This document shows, piece after piece, positions 52,469 through 59,760 of a stretch of DNA of 64,000 nt. This stretch comes from JBBDSJ01 sp040905025. Its GTDB lineage: Bacteria; Pseudomonadota; Gammaproteobacteria; Methylohalomonadales; Methylohalomonadaceae. Within the stretch, counting starts at the first letter, position 1. Each line of letters opens with the position of its first letter. The notes below the pieces were generated by a model. It was not told the origin of the DNA. It saw only the letters and a program-made list of their open reading frames with translations, and ran no database searches. Made by a program: the position numbers and the translations under genes. Location of the stretch: contig JBBDSJ010000130.1 of assembly GCA_040905025.1 (NCBI GenBank), positions 1 to 64,000 of the forward strand, given 5' to 3'.

Positions 52469-52746
52469 CAGTGATAATCCTCGTAGTTAACTATTTCTAC
52501 ATTGTGATCAATAAAGTGGAAGGTAACACGCCAGTTACCGCTGACTATCACGGCCCATGATCCCTTGCGCTCGCCTTTGAGTGCATGCAATCGTAGACCC
52601 GGTAAATCCATTTCCTGTGGTGATATAGCCTGATCCAGATTCGTCAGAATCAGACGCAGTCGGCTCGCGTGTCGAGCCTGAATTCCTGCCGTGCTTTCCG
52701 TTTCATAGAAACGCCGCAGTCCTTTGTGAGTGAAGCTTTTGATCAC
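52468..52746 (-). CDS. higB: HigB-type toxin (RelE superfamily)
   Basis: 92 residues: MIKSFTHKGLRRFYETESTA, then LRLILTNLDQAISPQEMDLP and RKGSWAVIVSGNWRVTFHF. These are the HigB family segments. HigB cleaves mRNA on the ribosome. Downstream, same strand, is higA. The upstream 110 bp before the repeat element at 52858 should hold the promoter. Confidence 0.93.
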   Translation of the reverse strand: MIKSFTHKGLRRFYETESTAGIQARHASRLRLILTNLDQAISPQEMDLPGLRLHALKGERKGSWAVIVSGNWRVTFHFIDHNVEIVNYEDYH

Positions 52747-52857
52747 TTTGTTGAAGTGTAACTCATAAGGTTACGTTTGCCAAGGCTGAGAATAGCTAAT
52801 TCTGGTTCTCGATTGCGACTGAAAATTGTCTGACTATGTCCACAATAGCTTGAATCT

Positions 52858-53006
52858 AAGCAAGCTCTGAATAATTCCATCCTGGAATTTTCATCGCTTA
52901 CGTGATTGAAAATGGCGGCACATCCCTGTGCCGTGGAAACCTCTGGGTAGTGGTGCATGGATGCACCGTTTACGTAGCGAAGGACGTAATTAATCAGAGG
53001 TTCCCT
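52858..53006 (+). repeat. Structured inverted-repeat element, full copy
   Basis: About 149 bp. Left end AAGCTCTGAATAATTCCATC, internal hairpins (GGCGGCACATCCCTGTGCCG and GGTGCATGGATGCACC) and right end AATTAATCAGAGGTTCCCT. It carries an ACGTAGCGAAGGACGT segment that the copy at 53063 lacks. A chance ORF on the minus strand through it is not a gene. Confidence 0.75.
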
Positions 53007-53062
53007 GATAGTTTTAAGAGCCATATTTTATATGGGGATCGGAGCGGCGGCGGGTCTATTAT

Positions 53063-53222
53063 TTAAGGAAGCTCTGAATAATTCCATCCTGGAATTCTCA
53101 GAGCACGAAACACGAAAATATGATTTTAGTGTTTCTCCATTTTTCAAACACTTAAGTGATTGAAAAATGGCGGCACGTCCATGTGCCGCAGGAACCTCAT
53201 GATTAATCAGAGGTTCCTTAAG
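53063..53222 (+). repeat. Structured inverted-repeat element, full copy (reference)
   Basis: 160 bp. Terminal inverted repeats TTAAGGAAGCTCTGAATAAT and ATTAATCAGAGGTTCCTTAA, internal palindromes CCATTTTTCAA/TTGAAAAATGG and CGGCAC/GTGCCG. No ORF. Together with the other copies it behaves like a small non-autonomous mobile or structured intergenic repeat. Confidence 0.78.
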
Positions 53223-53350
53223 TTCAGCCTCAATAAATCGACCGGGTACCGTGCTAAGCGGGTGAAAAACTTGTATGTCGTGTCGATATGGAACAACGCC
53301 CGACGACTATGGGATAAATGCGAGACTTTTATCACTTGACGGAGACGGCC

Positions 53351-53514
53351 ATGAAATATCTGTGCCTGGTCTACAGCGAAAGGAACAGCTGGCTGGCTTT
53401 TATTTTATCGAGGCGCGCGATCTGAACGAGGCCATACAGATCGCCAGCAAGATTCCCCCGGCACGAGTTGGCAGTATTGAAGTACGGTCGATGCGGGAAC
53501 TGCAGCCGGATTGA
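53351..53514 (+). pseudogene. YciI-like (YCII/DGPF) gene with internal deletion
   Basis: The ATG at 53351 gives MKYLCLVYSE, the typical beginning of YCII-family proteins, after which the frame runs into a stop. In another frame the typical C-terminal half follows at once: KEQLAGFYFIEARDLNEAIQ, then ASKIPPARVGSIEVRSMREL. About 70 central residues (with the DGPF motif) and the frame are lost at the junction near 53380. The family is usually next to ECF sigma genes, and remains of one are just downstream. Confidence 0.75.
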
Positions 53515-53596
53515 GAAACTGGTTTACGGGAATTCCACCATGCCTGTTATGGCAGTGTTTGCCCATCTGGCCGTGAATACACTGGACTGACCAAGG

Positions 53597-53755
53597 ATGT
53601 GTCCTGTGTGTCTTGTATCCATGGCTATTGCCGCCGCCGGTGGCGCCTCGGCAGGTGTATTGGGGATGTTGGCAGTGAAGAAACCCGACATGAAGTACGA
53701 CGGTAAAATGCACCAGCAACCGGAACGGAGGAAGGACAAGAATGAGCAATCCTGA
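53597..53755 (+). CDS. Small Cys-motif membrane protein (MCPVC type)
   Basis: 52 residues: MCPVCLVSMAIAAAGGASAG, then VLGMLAVKK and a charged tail. A short Ala/Gly hydrophobic segment follows the N-terminal CPVC. Such very small proteins occur beside DUF899 and YCII genes in proteobacteria. Role unknown. It has AAGG just upstream of the ATG, and its end overlaps the next frame by 14 bp. Confidence 0.6.
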   Translation: MCPVCLVSMAIAAAGGASAGVLGMLAVKKPDMKYDGKMHQQPERRKDKNEQS

Positions 53756-54074
53756 ACATACCAAAATTGTGTCACGGGAACAGTGGGCAGAGGCGCGCAA
53801 GGCGCTATTACAAAAGGAAAAGACCCTGACGCGGCAGCGCGATCAACTCAACGCCGAACGCCGGGAGCCGCCCCGGGTCAGGCTGGAAAAGGTTTATCAA
53901 TTCGATACACCGGACGGCAGGAAAACACTGGCGGATTTATATCAGCGTCTTGGCAGACAACAAGATGCCATATCGGATTATGAACGTGCGCTGGAACTTG
54001 CAACGCTGGTGCCGGAACAGCAATTTATCCGGCGACGTATGCAAGAGTTGTCCAGCGAAAACGTCAGGTCTTGA
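53742..54074 (+). pseudogene. DUF899 N-terminus fused by deletion to an ECF sigma factor C-terminus
   Basis: 110 codons. Residues 1-67 (MSNPEHTKIVSREQWAEARK, then VYQFDTPDGRKTLADL) match the start of DUF899 thioredoxin-like proteins. From about residue 68 the sequence becomes YQRLGRQQDAISDYERALEL, then PEQQFIRRRMQEL, the C-terminal TPR-like end of YCII-associated ECF sigma factors. The two genes normally stand near each other, so a large deletion fused them in frame. It ends inside the opposite-strand ABC permease gene. Probably non-functional. Confidence 0.7.
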
Positions 54075-54825
54075 GCCGGTAGCCGGTTTTGAACATCCAC
54101 CAGACAGTGATTATGCATAACAGCAGAAAAAACAGGATCATGCCGAGACTGATATAGACACTGACATCCGCGACGCCATAGAAGCTCCAGCGAAAACCAC
54201 TGATCAGATAGACTACCGGATTTAACAGGGTAATTTTTTGCCATAAGGGTGGCAGCATGTCGATGGAATAGAAACTGCCACCCAGGAACGTCAGTGGCGT
54301 GACGATCATCATGGGTATGATTTGCAGTTTCTCGAAACCATCTGCCCAGATGCCGATAATAAAACCGAACAGACTGAATGTGACGGCGGTCAGGACCAGG
54401 AATAACAGCATCAGCAATGGATATGCAATTTCATACGACACAAACAACCGCGCAGTCAGCATGATAAGCAGCCCCAGGATGACAGACTTGGTCGCTGCGG
54501 CACCGACATAGCCCAGTACGATTTCAATCCAGGAAACCGGTGCGGACAGAATTTCATAAATAGTGCCGGAAAATTTTGGCATATAAATGCCGAATGAAGC
54601 GTTGGAAATACTCTCATTCAACAGCGACAGCATAATCAGCCCGGGAATGATGAACGCCCCATAGCTGACGCCGTCAATCTCGACCATGCGTGAACCGATG
54701 GCGGCACCAAAAACGACAAAATAAAGTGATGTCGATATTACCGGCGAGGCGATGCTCTGCATCAGTGTGCGCCAGGTACGTGCCAGCTCGAAATGATAGA
54801 TGGCACGAACAGCATAATAATTCAT
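54064..54825 (-). CDS. ABC-2 type transporter permease
   Basis: 253 residues, six membrane helices, family motifs GAFIIPGLIMLSLLNESISN and VTPLTFLGGSFYSIDMLPPL. Together with the ATPase gene (overlap 4 bp, ATGA) it forms an exporter of the YadH/YadG type. Substrate unknown. Confidence 0.9.
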   Translation of the reverse strand: MNYYAVRAIYHFELARTWRTLMQSIASPVISTSLYFVVFGAAIGSRMVEIDGVSYGAFIIPGLIMLSLLNESISNASFGIYMPKFSGTIYEILSAPVSWIEIVLGYVGAAATKSVILGLLIMLTARLFVSYEIAYPLLMLLFLVLTAVTFSLFGFIIGIWADGFEKLQIIPMMIVTPLTFLGGSFYSIDMLPPLWQKITLLNPVVYLISGFRWSFYGVADVSVYISLGMILFFLLLCIITVWWMFKTGYRLKT

Positions 54826-55748
54826 GATTTTGCCCTCACCAGACTGACAAAAATTTCTTCCAGCGAGCTTTCTTCCGAGCGCAGATCCCTGAAATCAATG
54901 CCGTGCCGGGCCAACTCACGTAACAATTCGGCAATACCCGTTTGCTCACTCTGGGTATCGAAGGTGTAAATAAGTTCATCGCCTCCGGCGCTCAGTTCCA
55001 GTGAATAATTGCCGAGCTCGGCCGGAATATTTGCCAGTGGTTGTTGCAGATGCAGGATGAGTTGTTTTTTGCCCAGTTTGGTCATCAATGCCTGCTTGTC
55101 TTCGACCAGAATCAATTCACCCTTGTTGATGATTCCGATGCGATCGGCCATCTCCTCGGCTTCTTCAATATAGTGTGTCGTGAGAATAATGGTGACGCCA
55201 TTTTCGCGGAGTCCACGCACCATCTCCCACATGTCACGGCGCAACTCCACATCAACACCGGCGGTGGGTTCATCCAGAAACAATATTTTTGGTTCATGTG
55301 CCAGTGCCTTGGCAATCATTACGCGGCGTTTCATGCCGCCGGACAAAGCCATTATTTTGCTGTCCTTCTTGTCCCATAACGACAGATCGCGCAGCACTTT
55401 CTCAACGTAGGCAAAGTCTGCTGCTTTGCCGAACAGGCCACGGCTGAAATTGACGGTCGCCCAGACGGTTTCAAACATATCCGTCGACAGTTCCTGTGGC
55501 ACCAGGCCGATTTTGCTGCGGGCGAAACGGAAATCGGCAATGATGTCATGGCCGTCCGCAGTGATAATGCCATGACCGGGAGTCACGATGCCGCAGATGA
55601 TGCTAATAAGTGTGGTTTTGCCGGCACCATTTGGACCCAGCAGGGCGAATATCTCGCCATGGTGGATATCCAGATTGATATTCTTCAGCGCCTGGAACCC
55701 TGACGCATAGGTTTTGCCAAGATTTTGTACGGAAATGATTGACTGCAT
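54822..55748 (-). CDS. ABC transporter ATP-binding protein
   Basis: 308 residues. Walker A LLGPNGAGKTTLI, Q-loop VPQELS, signature ALSGGMKRRVMIAKAL, Walker B ILFLDEPTAGVD, H-loop TTHY. The last ~80 residues are an extension ending SSLEEIFVSLVRA, typical of the YadG/DrrA-like branch. Partner of the overlapping permease. Confidence 0.93.
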   Translation of the reverse strand: MQSIISVQNLGKTYASGFQALKNINLDIHHGEIFALLGPNGAGKTTLISIICGIVTPGHGIITADGHDIIADFRFARSKIGLVPQELSTDMFETVWATVNFSRGLFGKAADFAYVEKVLRDLSLWDKKDSKIMALSGGMKRRVMIAKALAHEPKILFLDEPTAGVDVELRRDMWEMVRGLRENGVTIILTTHYIEEAEEMADRIGIINKGELILVEDKQALMTKLGKKQLILHLQQPLANIPAELGNYSLELSAGGDELIYTFDTQSEQTGIAELLRELARHGIDFRDLRSEESSLEEIFVSLVRAKS

Positions 55749-55770
55749 GGACTGTTACTTAATCCGGGAT

Positions 55771-57225
55771 TTATACCATCAACACAGTGACTGAAGGGGC
55801 ATTCAGCTTTGGATCACTATTGAAGCCACGTACAAGTAATATATGTTGGCCTTCGTTAGCGAGTTCAAGCTTGTTAACCAGTTGTCTGGCGACCTGTGCG
55901 CCGTCTTCGGTAGCCGCGGCATCTGACAATACTGGCAGGATTCCCCACATCAGCGCCATACGCCGATAGGCTGAAGGGTTCGGTGTCAGTGCCAGAATCG
56001 GTGCTTGCGGTCTGACCGAACTCATGGTTAATGCACTCATGCCGGTATTCGAGATCACGATCGTTGCCCGCACATGCAAATCCTGGCCGAGCTGCGATGT
56101 CGCATTGGCCATCGCCTGCCATACCGGCGTGGCTTCCTGATATACAGGTGACATGGATGATGTTTGCGCACGCTGTTGCCACATGAATGCTTCCGTATGC
56201 CGTGCCACATCATTCATCATGCGTACTGCAGCTACCGGAAATGCGCCAACGGCTGTTTCACCCGATAACATAATCGCATCGGCACCCTGCATGACAGCAT
56301 TGGAAACATCCGAAACCTCGGCGCGTGTTGGCCGCGGATTTTCAATCATGGATTCGAGCATTTGCGTTGCGACAATGACTGGTTTGAATTGTTGCCGTGC
56401 CAGAGTAATTAGTTGTTGCTGCGCGACAGGCACCTGTTCCGGACTGAGTTCTACGCCAAGATCACCACGCGCGATCATGATGGCATCAACACCGGCAAGA
56501 ATATCATTGATGGCCGACAACGCTTCCGGCTTTTCAATTTTTGCAATGATGGGTGTGTTATGGCCGGCAGCGGTGATCAATTCGCGTAGTTCGTCAACAT
56601 CCGCGCGCTGCCGGACGAACGACAGCGCAATGTAATCAACGCCTAAATCCAGAGCGAATGTAACATCAGCACGATCTTTATCAGTCAATGCCGGTGCCGA
56701 TACTTCGACGCCGGGCAGGTTGATGCCTTTATGGTTTTTCAGTATGCCACCCTGGATAACACGGCAGTTTATTTCGGTGCCGGCAACATCCTCGACCCGC
56801 AGTTCCATCGCGCCATCAGCGAGCAGAATGCGATCGCCGGTTTTTACGTCAGCGGCAAGCGCACTGTATTGTGATGGAATCAAGCCAGGCTCGCCTGTTA
56901 CATCCCGTGTCGTGACCGTTACGGCAGCACCATTTTTCAGCTCAATGCCGTCAGGATCCCTGAACTTGCCGGTGCGGATTTTCGGTCCGCACAAGTCGGC
57001 AAGAATAGCTATCGGTTCACCCAGTTCATCGGCCACTGCGCGGATACGCTGATAGGTCTCGCGATGTGCAGCCTGCTCGCCATGCGACATATTCAGGCGA
57101 AAGACATTCGCCCCCGTCTGGATAAGTTGCTTGATTGACGCCGGGTTGTCACTGACCGGCCCCAGCGTGGCAATAATTTTCGTGCGGCGCTTCTTCAACA
57201 GCGCAAGTTGTGTCACGATGCCCAT
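55771..57225 (-). CDS. pyk: Pyruvate kinase
   Basis: 484 residues from the ATG at 57225 (an ATG at 57249 would add eight residues). Motifs: RTKIIATLGPVSDNP, FRLNMSHG (substrate Arg/Asn), active-site IAKIEKPEALSAI, VMIARGDLGVEL and LSGETAVGAFPVAAVR. Converts phosphoenolpyruvate and ADP to pyruvate and ATP. It is divergent from the MFS gene with only 44 bp between the starts. Confidence 0.96.
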   Translation of the reverse strand: MGIVTQLALLKKRRTKIIATLGPVSDNPASIKQLIQTGANVFRLNMSHGEQAAHRETYQRIRAVADELGEPIAILADLCGPKIRTGKFRDPDGIELKNGAAVTVTTRDVTGEPGLIPSQYSALAADVKTGDRILLADGAMELRVEDVAGTEINCRVIQGGILKNHKGINLPGVEVSAPALTDKDRADVTFALDLGVDYIALSFVRQRADVDELRELITAAGHNTPIIAKIEKPEALSAINDILAGVDAIMIARGDLGVELSPEQVPVAQQQLITLARQQFKPVIVATQMLESMIENPRPTRAEVSDVSNAVMQGADAIMLSGETAVGAFPVAAVRMMNDVARHTEAFMWQQRAQTSSMSPVYQEATPVWQAMANATSQLGQDLHVRATIVISNTGMSALTMSSVRPQAPILALTPNPSAYRRMALMWGILPVLSDAAATEDGAQVARQLVNKLELANEGQHILLVRGFNSDPKLNAPSVTVLMV

Positions 57226-57269
57226 TAATTCGGGATCTCCTGAGTTCATGTAGCCTTGATTACCACACT

Positions 57270-58589
57270 ATGAATCAATTCAGTCTGCTTGCAGCACAGC
57301 GGTTTGGACCCCTGTTTTGCACCCAGTTTCTGGGCGCCCTGAATGACAATATATTCCGTACGGCGCTGGCGCTGTTTATCGGTTACAACCTCGCCGCACA
57401 GACTGATCTGAACGCAAACCTGCTGATCGTGCTTGCCAGCGGTATATTTATTCTGCCTTTTTTCCTGTTTTCGGCGACCGCCGGCCAGCTTGCTGACAAG
57501 TACGAGAAATCCATGTTGATCCGGCGCGTAAAGTTGCTGGAAATTTTTATTATGGCCGTTGGCGCAGCCGGGTTTATGCTGGAAAGTATCGCCTTGTTGC
57601 TTAGTGTCCTGTTTCTGATGGGCGCGCAATCCGCGCTGTTTGGGCCGCTCAAGTATGGCATTCTGCCACAGCACCTGCAGATCAACGAATTGGTCGGTGG
57701 CAATGGCATGGTGCAGATGGGCACTTATCTGGCTATCCTGCTCGGCATCATGACCGGCGGCCTGCTGATTGCGATACCGGAACGTGGTCCGTTCATTATC
57801 ACCCTGGTGGTGATTACTGTTGCCGTCAGCGGCTGGCTCATTAGCCATGCCATTCCACCGGCGCCATCGGCGCAGCCAACGTTGCGTATTGCCCCCAACT
57901 TTATTGCCCAGACCTGGCGGCTGGTGGTCATGATTGCCCGTGACCGGATTACATTTATTGCCATTCTCGGTGTCTCCTGGTTCTGGTTTTTAGGCGCAAC
58001 TTTTCTGGCACTGATTCAAAGCCCGGGCTATGTGCAGGAAGTTCTTGGCGGTGCCGAGCAGGTGGCGACATTGTTGCTGGCGACATTTTCCATCGGCATA
58101 GGTGTCGGATCGCTGTTATGTGAGCGGTTTTCGCGCGGCGGGATAGAATTATTACTGGTTATTGTCGGTATTGGCGGAATCAGCCTGTGTGCCGGGGATT
58201 TATATCTGGCCAGCGGTCAAATGCCGTCAGCCGCTGGTGATGGTGTATTCGCTGCGCTAGAGTTCCTGCGACTCTGGCCGGGCCAGCATGTGCTGCTGGA
58301 TCTGGTCGGGATTGGCTTGTTCGGTGGACTTTATATTGTGCCGTTATATGCCCTCATCCAGCAGCGTGCCGATCCGGCCGAGCGCGCCCGGACAATTGCC
58401 GCCAATAATATTCTTAATGCGCTACTGATGGTACTGTCTGCACTGGTCACAATGGCACTGCTGGCCATCAGTGTCAGTATTCCGCAGATTTTTCTGCTGG
58501 TGGCGCTTGCGAATCTGGTATTTGCCGTTACTGTAATAATGCAACTGTCACCATTGCGGGCGCGGCTGGCCGGCCTGTTGCCCGGCTGA
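57270..58589 (+). CDS. MFS transporter of the LplT (lysophospholipid) type
   Basis: 439 residues with about 12 membrane helices. LplT-type motifs are TQFLGALNDNIFRTALALFI at the start and SALFGPLKYGILPQHLQ in the third helix region. Proteins like this flip lysophospholipid for re-acylation. In many genomes the domain is fused to PlsC and acyl-ACP synthetase domains, and here it stands alone. Start at ATG 57270, as a longer frame overlaps pyk on the other strand. Confidence 0.85.
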   Translation: MNQFSLLAAQRFGPLFCTQFLGALNDNIFRTALALFIGYNLAAQTDLNANLLIVLASGIFILPFFLFSATAGQLADKYEKSMLIRRVKLLEIFIMAVGAAGFMLESIALLLSVLFLMGAQSALFGPLKYGILPQHLQINELVGGNGMVQMGTYLAILLGIMTGGLLIAIPERGPFIITLVVITVAVSGWLISHAIPPAPSAQPTLRIAPNFIAQTWRLVVMIARDRITFIAILGVSWFWFLGATFLALIQSPGYVQEVLGGAEQVATLLLATFSIGIGVGSLLCERFSRGGIELLLVIVGIGGISLCAGDLYLASGQMPSAAGDGVFAALEFLRLWPGQHVLLDLVGIGLFGGLYIVPLYALIQQRADPAERARTIAANNILNALLMVLSALVTMALLAISVSIPQIFLLVALANLVFAVTVIMQLSPLRARLAGLLPG

Positions 58590-58751
58590 TCGGGGGCGCT
58601 GTTGTCACTGAGTCATTCAGGACTCGTTAATTGTCCATGACAGGAACTATTCCTGTTTATAATTGACTGATTTAAATAAAGATTTTTTATAGCCCTGAAT
58701 ACGCGTTAGACTAGCGCGATAATTTAAAACCACGAAAGGGAGAAGATGATT

Positions 58752-59060
58752 ATGAAGCAAATGTACACATGGCCGTTGTTATTCGTCAGTGCGCTGGTGC
58801 TTGCCGGTTGCGGCAGTGATGAAGGCGATACACAGGCTCCGGCCGCTCCACAGCCGGAAGAGACCTTTGACGAATCCAGGCCGATGATCGAGCAATATGA
58901 AGTCAAGATGATTGATCATAGCCGCGACGAAAAGGAATTCGAGCTGCGTAAAACGCTCAACGGGGTTGAGTCCATGCTGGAAGACGGAATCGGTGACGAA
59001 GCTGCATTGAAGAAGCAGAAAGCCGAGCTCGAAAAAGAACTCAAGGCATTGATGAAATAA
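58752..59060 (+). CDS. Small lipoprotein
   Basis: 102 residues. Signal WPLLFVSALVLAGC with LAGC lipobox, then an acidic Pro-rich linker (QAPAAPQPEETFDE), and a charged helix ending KKQKAELEKELKALMK that looks like a coiled coil. The ATG at 58752 is nine bases from GGGAG. One at 58746 is also in frame. Unknown function. A terminator follows directly. Confidence 0.75.
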   Translation: MKQMYTWPLLFVSALVLAGCGSDEGDTQAPAAPQPEETFDESRPMIEQYEVKMIDHSRDEKEFELRKTLNGVESMLEDGIGDEAALKKQKAELEKELKALMK

Positions 59061-59081
59061 GCCTGATGGCTCGAGTCAAAT

Positions 59082-59117
59082 AAAAAAGCCGGCGCTGTAG
59101 CAAGCGCCGGCTTTTTT
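59082..59117. terminator. Bidirectional terminator between lipoprotein and ssb
   Basis: AAAAAAGCCGGCGCT / AGCGCCGGCTTTTTT, 15-bp perfect stem, loop GTAGCA. Serves both convergent genes. Confidence 0.95.
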
Positions 59118-59135
59118 GATCAGGCCAGGCAAGTT

Positions 59136-59588
59136 TCAGAACGGAATGTCGTCGTCGAAATTATCGTTGCCGGCCGGCGCGCGTGCGGCTGACTGGCCTG
59201 AATCCGCCGGACGTGATGTCTCACCCGTGTTGCCGCCACCGCTACCGCCGCGGCCACCGAGCATTTGCATCTCGTTGACGACGATCTCCGTCGTGTATTT
59301 GTCGTTACCGTCGCGATCCTGCCATTTGCGTGTCTGCAGGCGTCCCTCGACATAGACTTGCGAGCCCTTTTTCAGATACTCGCCGACGATTTCCGCGAGC
59401 CGGCCAAAAAATACCAGTCGGTGCCATTCGGTGCGTTCCTGCGTATCGCCCGTGTCCTTGTCCTTCCAATGTTCGCTGGTGGCGATGTTGACGTTGGCTA
59501 CGGCCGCGCCGCTGGCGGTATAGCGAATTTCCGGATCCTGTCCGAGGTTGCCGATAAGAATGACTTTATTGATGCCTCTGCTGGCCAT
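59136..59588 (-). CDS. ssb: Single-stranded DNA-binding protein
   Basis: 150 residues. OB fold at about 5-110 (INKVILIGNLGQDPEIRYTA and EWHRLVFFGRLAEIVGEYLK), Gly-rich linker, acidic tip DNFDDDIPF that recruits repair and replication proteins. Divergent from uvrA, the arrangement known from E. coli. Confidence 0.97.
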   Translation of the reverse strand: MASRGINKVILIGNLGQDPEIRYTASGAAVANVNIATSEHWKDKDTGDTQERTEWHRLVFFGRLAEIVGEYLKKGSQVYVEGRLQTRKWQDRDGNDKYTTEIVVNEMQMLGGRGGSGGGNTGETSRPADSGQSAARAPAGNDNFDDDIPF

Positions 59589-59700
59589 ATGACGTTCTCC
59601 ATTGTCTGGCGGTAAGTGTCTCCAGGGTCGAAATTAGCGTGTCCGGGCAACGTCCAGTCCGCGCGCGTTGGCCGCGATCATTGTTTTGCCCGTATTTACT

Positions 59701-59730
59701 TTGCTCAGGGCGACCCAAAAAACGTATAGT
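59701..59730 (+). promoter_or_regulatory. Probable uvrA promoter
   Basis: TTGCTC at 59701-59706, spacer 18, TATAGT at 59725-59730, 30 bases before the ATG. No full LexA site overlaps it. AACAG at 59730-59734 is at most half of one. Confidence 0.55.
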
Positions 59731-59760
59731 AACAGGTTCCGTTGTTGTCGCGAAAATACC

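Noticed and set aside
52743..53024. 93-codon frame on the minus strand upstream of higB
   Set aside because: It lies mostly inside a structured repeat element copy, has no recognisable family and depends on the repeat's lack of stops.
53275..53350. Upstream extension of the YCII frame beginning at 53275
   Set aside because: The first 25 codons do not resemble the family. The family start MKYLCLVYS is in another frame at 53351, so the long frame is a by-product of the deletion.
57210..57269. 20-residue extension of the MFS protein
   Set aside because: It overlaps the start of pyk on the other strand and lacks similarity. The family begins at the ATG at 57270.
59589..59760. LexA (SOS) box between ssb and uvrA, expected from E. 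coli
   Set aside because: No CTGT-N8-ACAG is present. Only an ACAG half next to the -10 can be seen, so SOS control is not supported by sequence.
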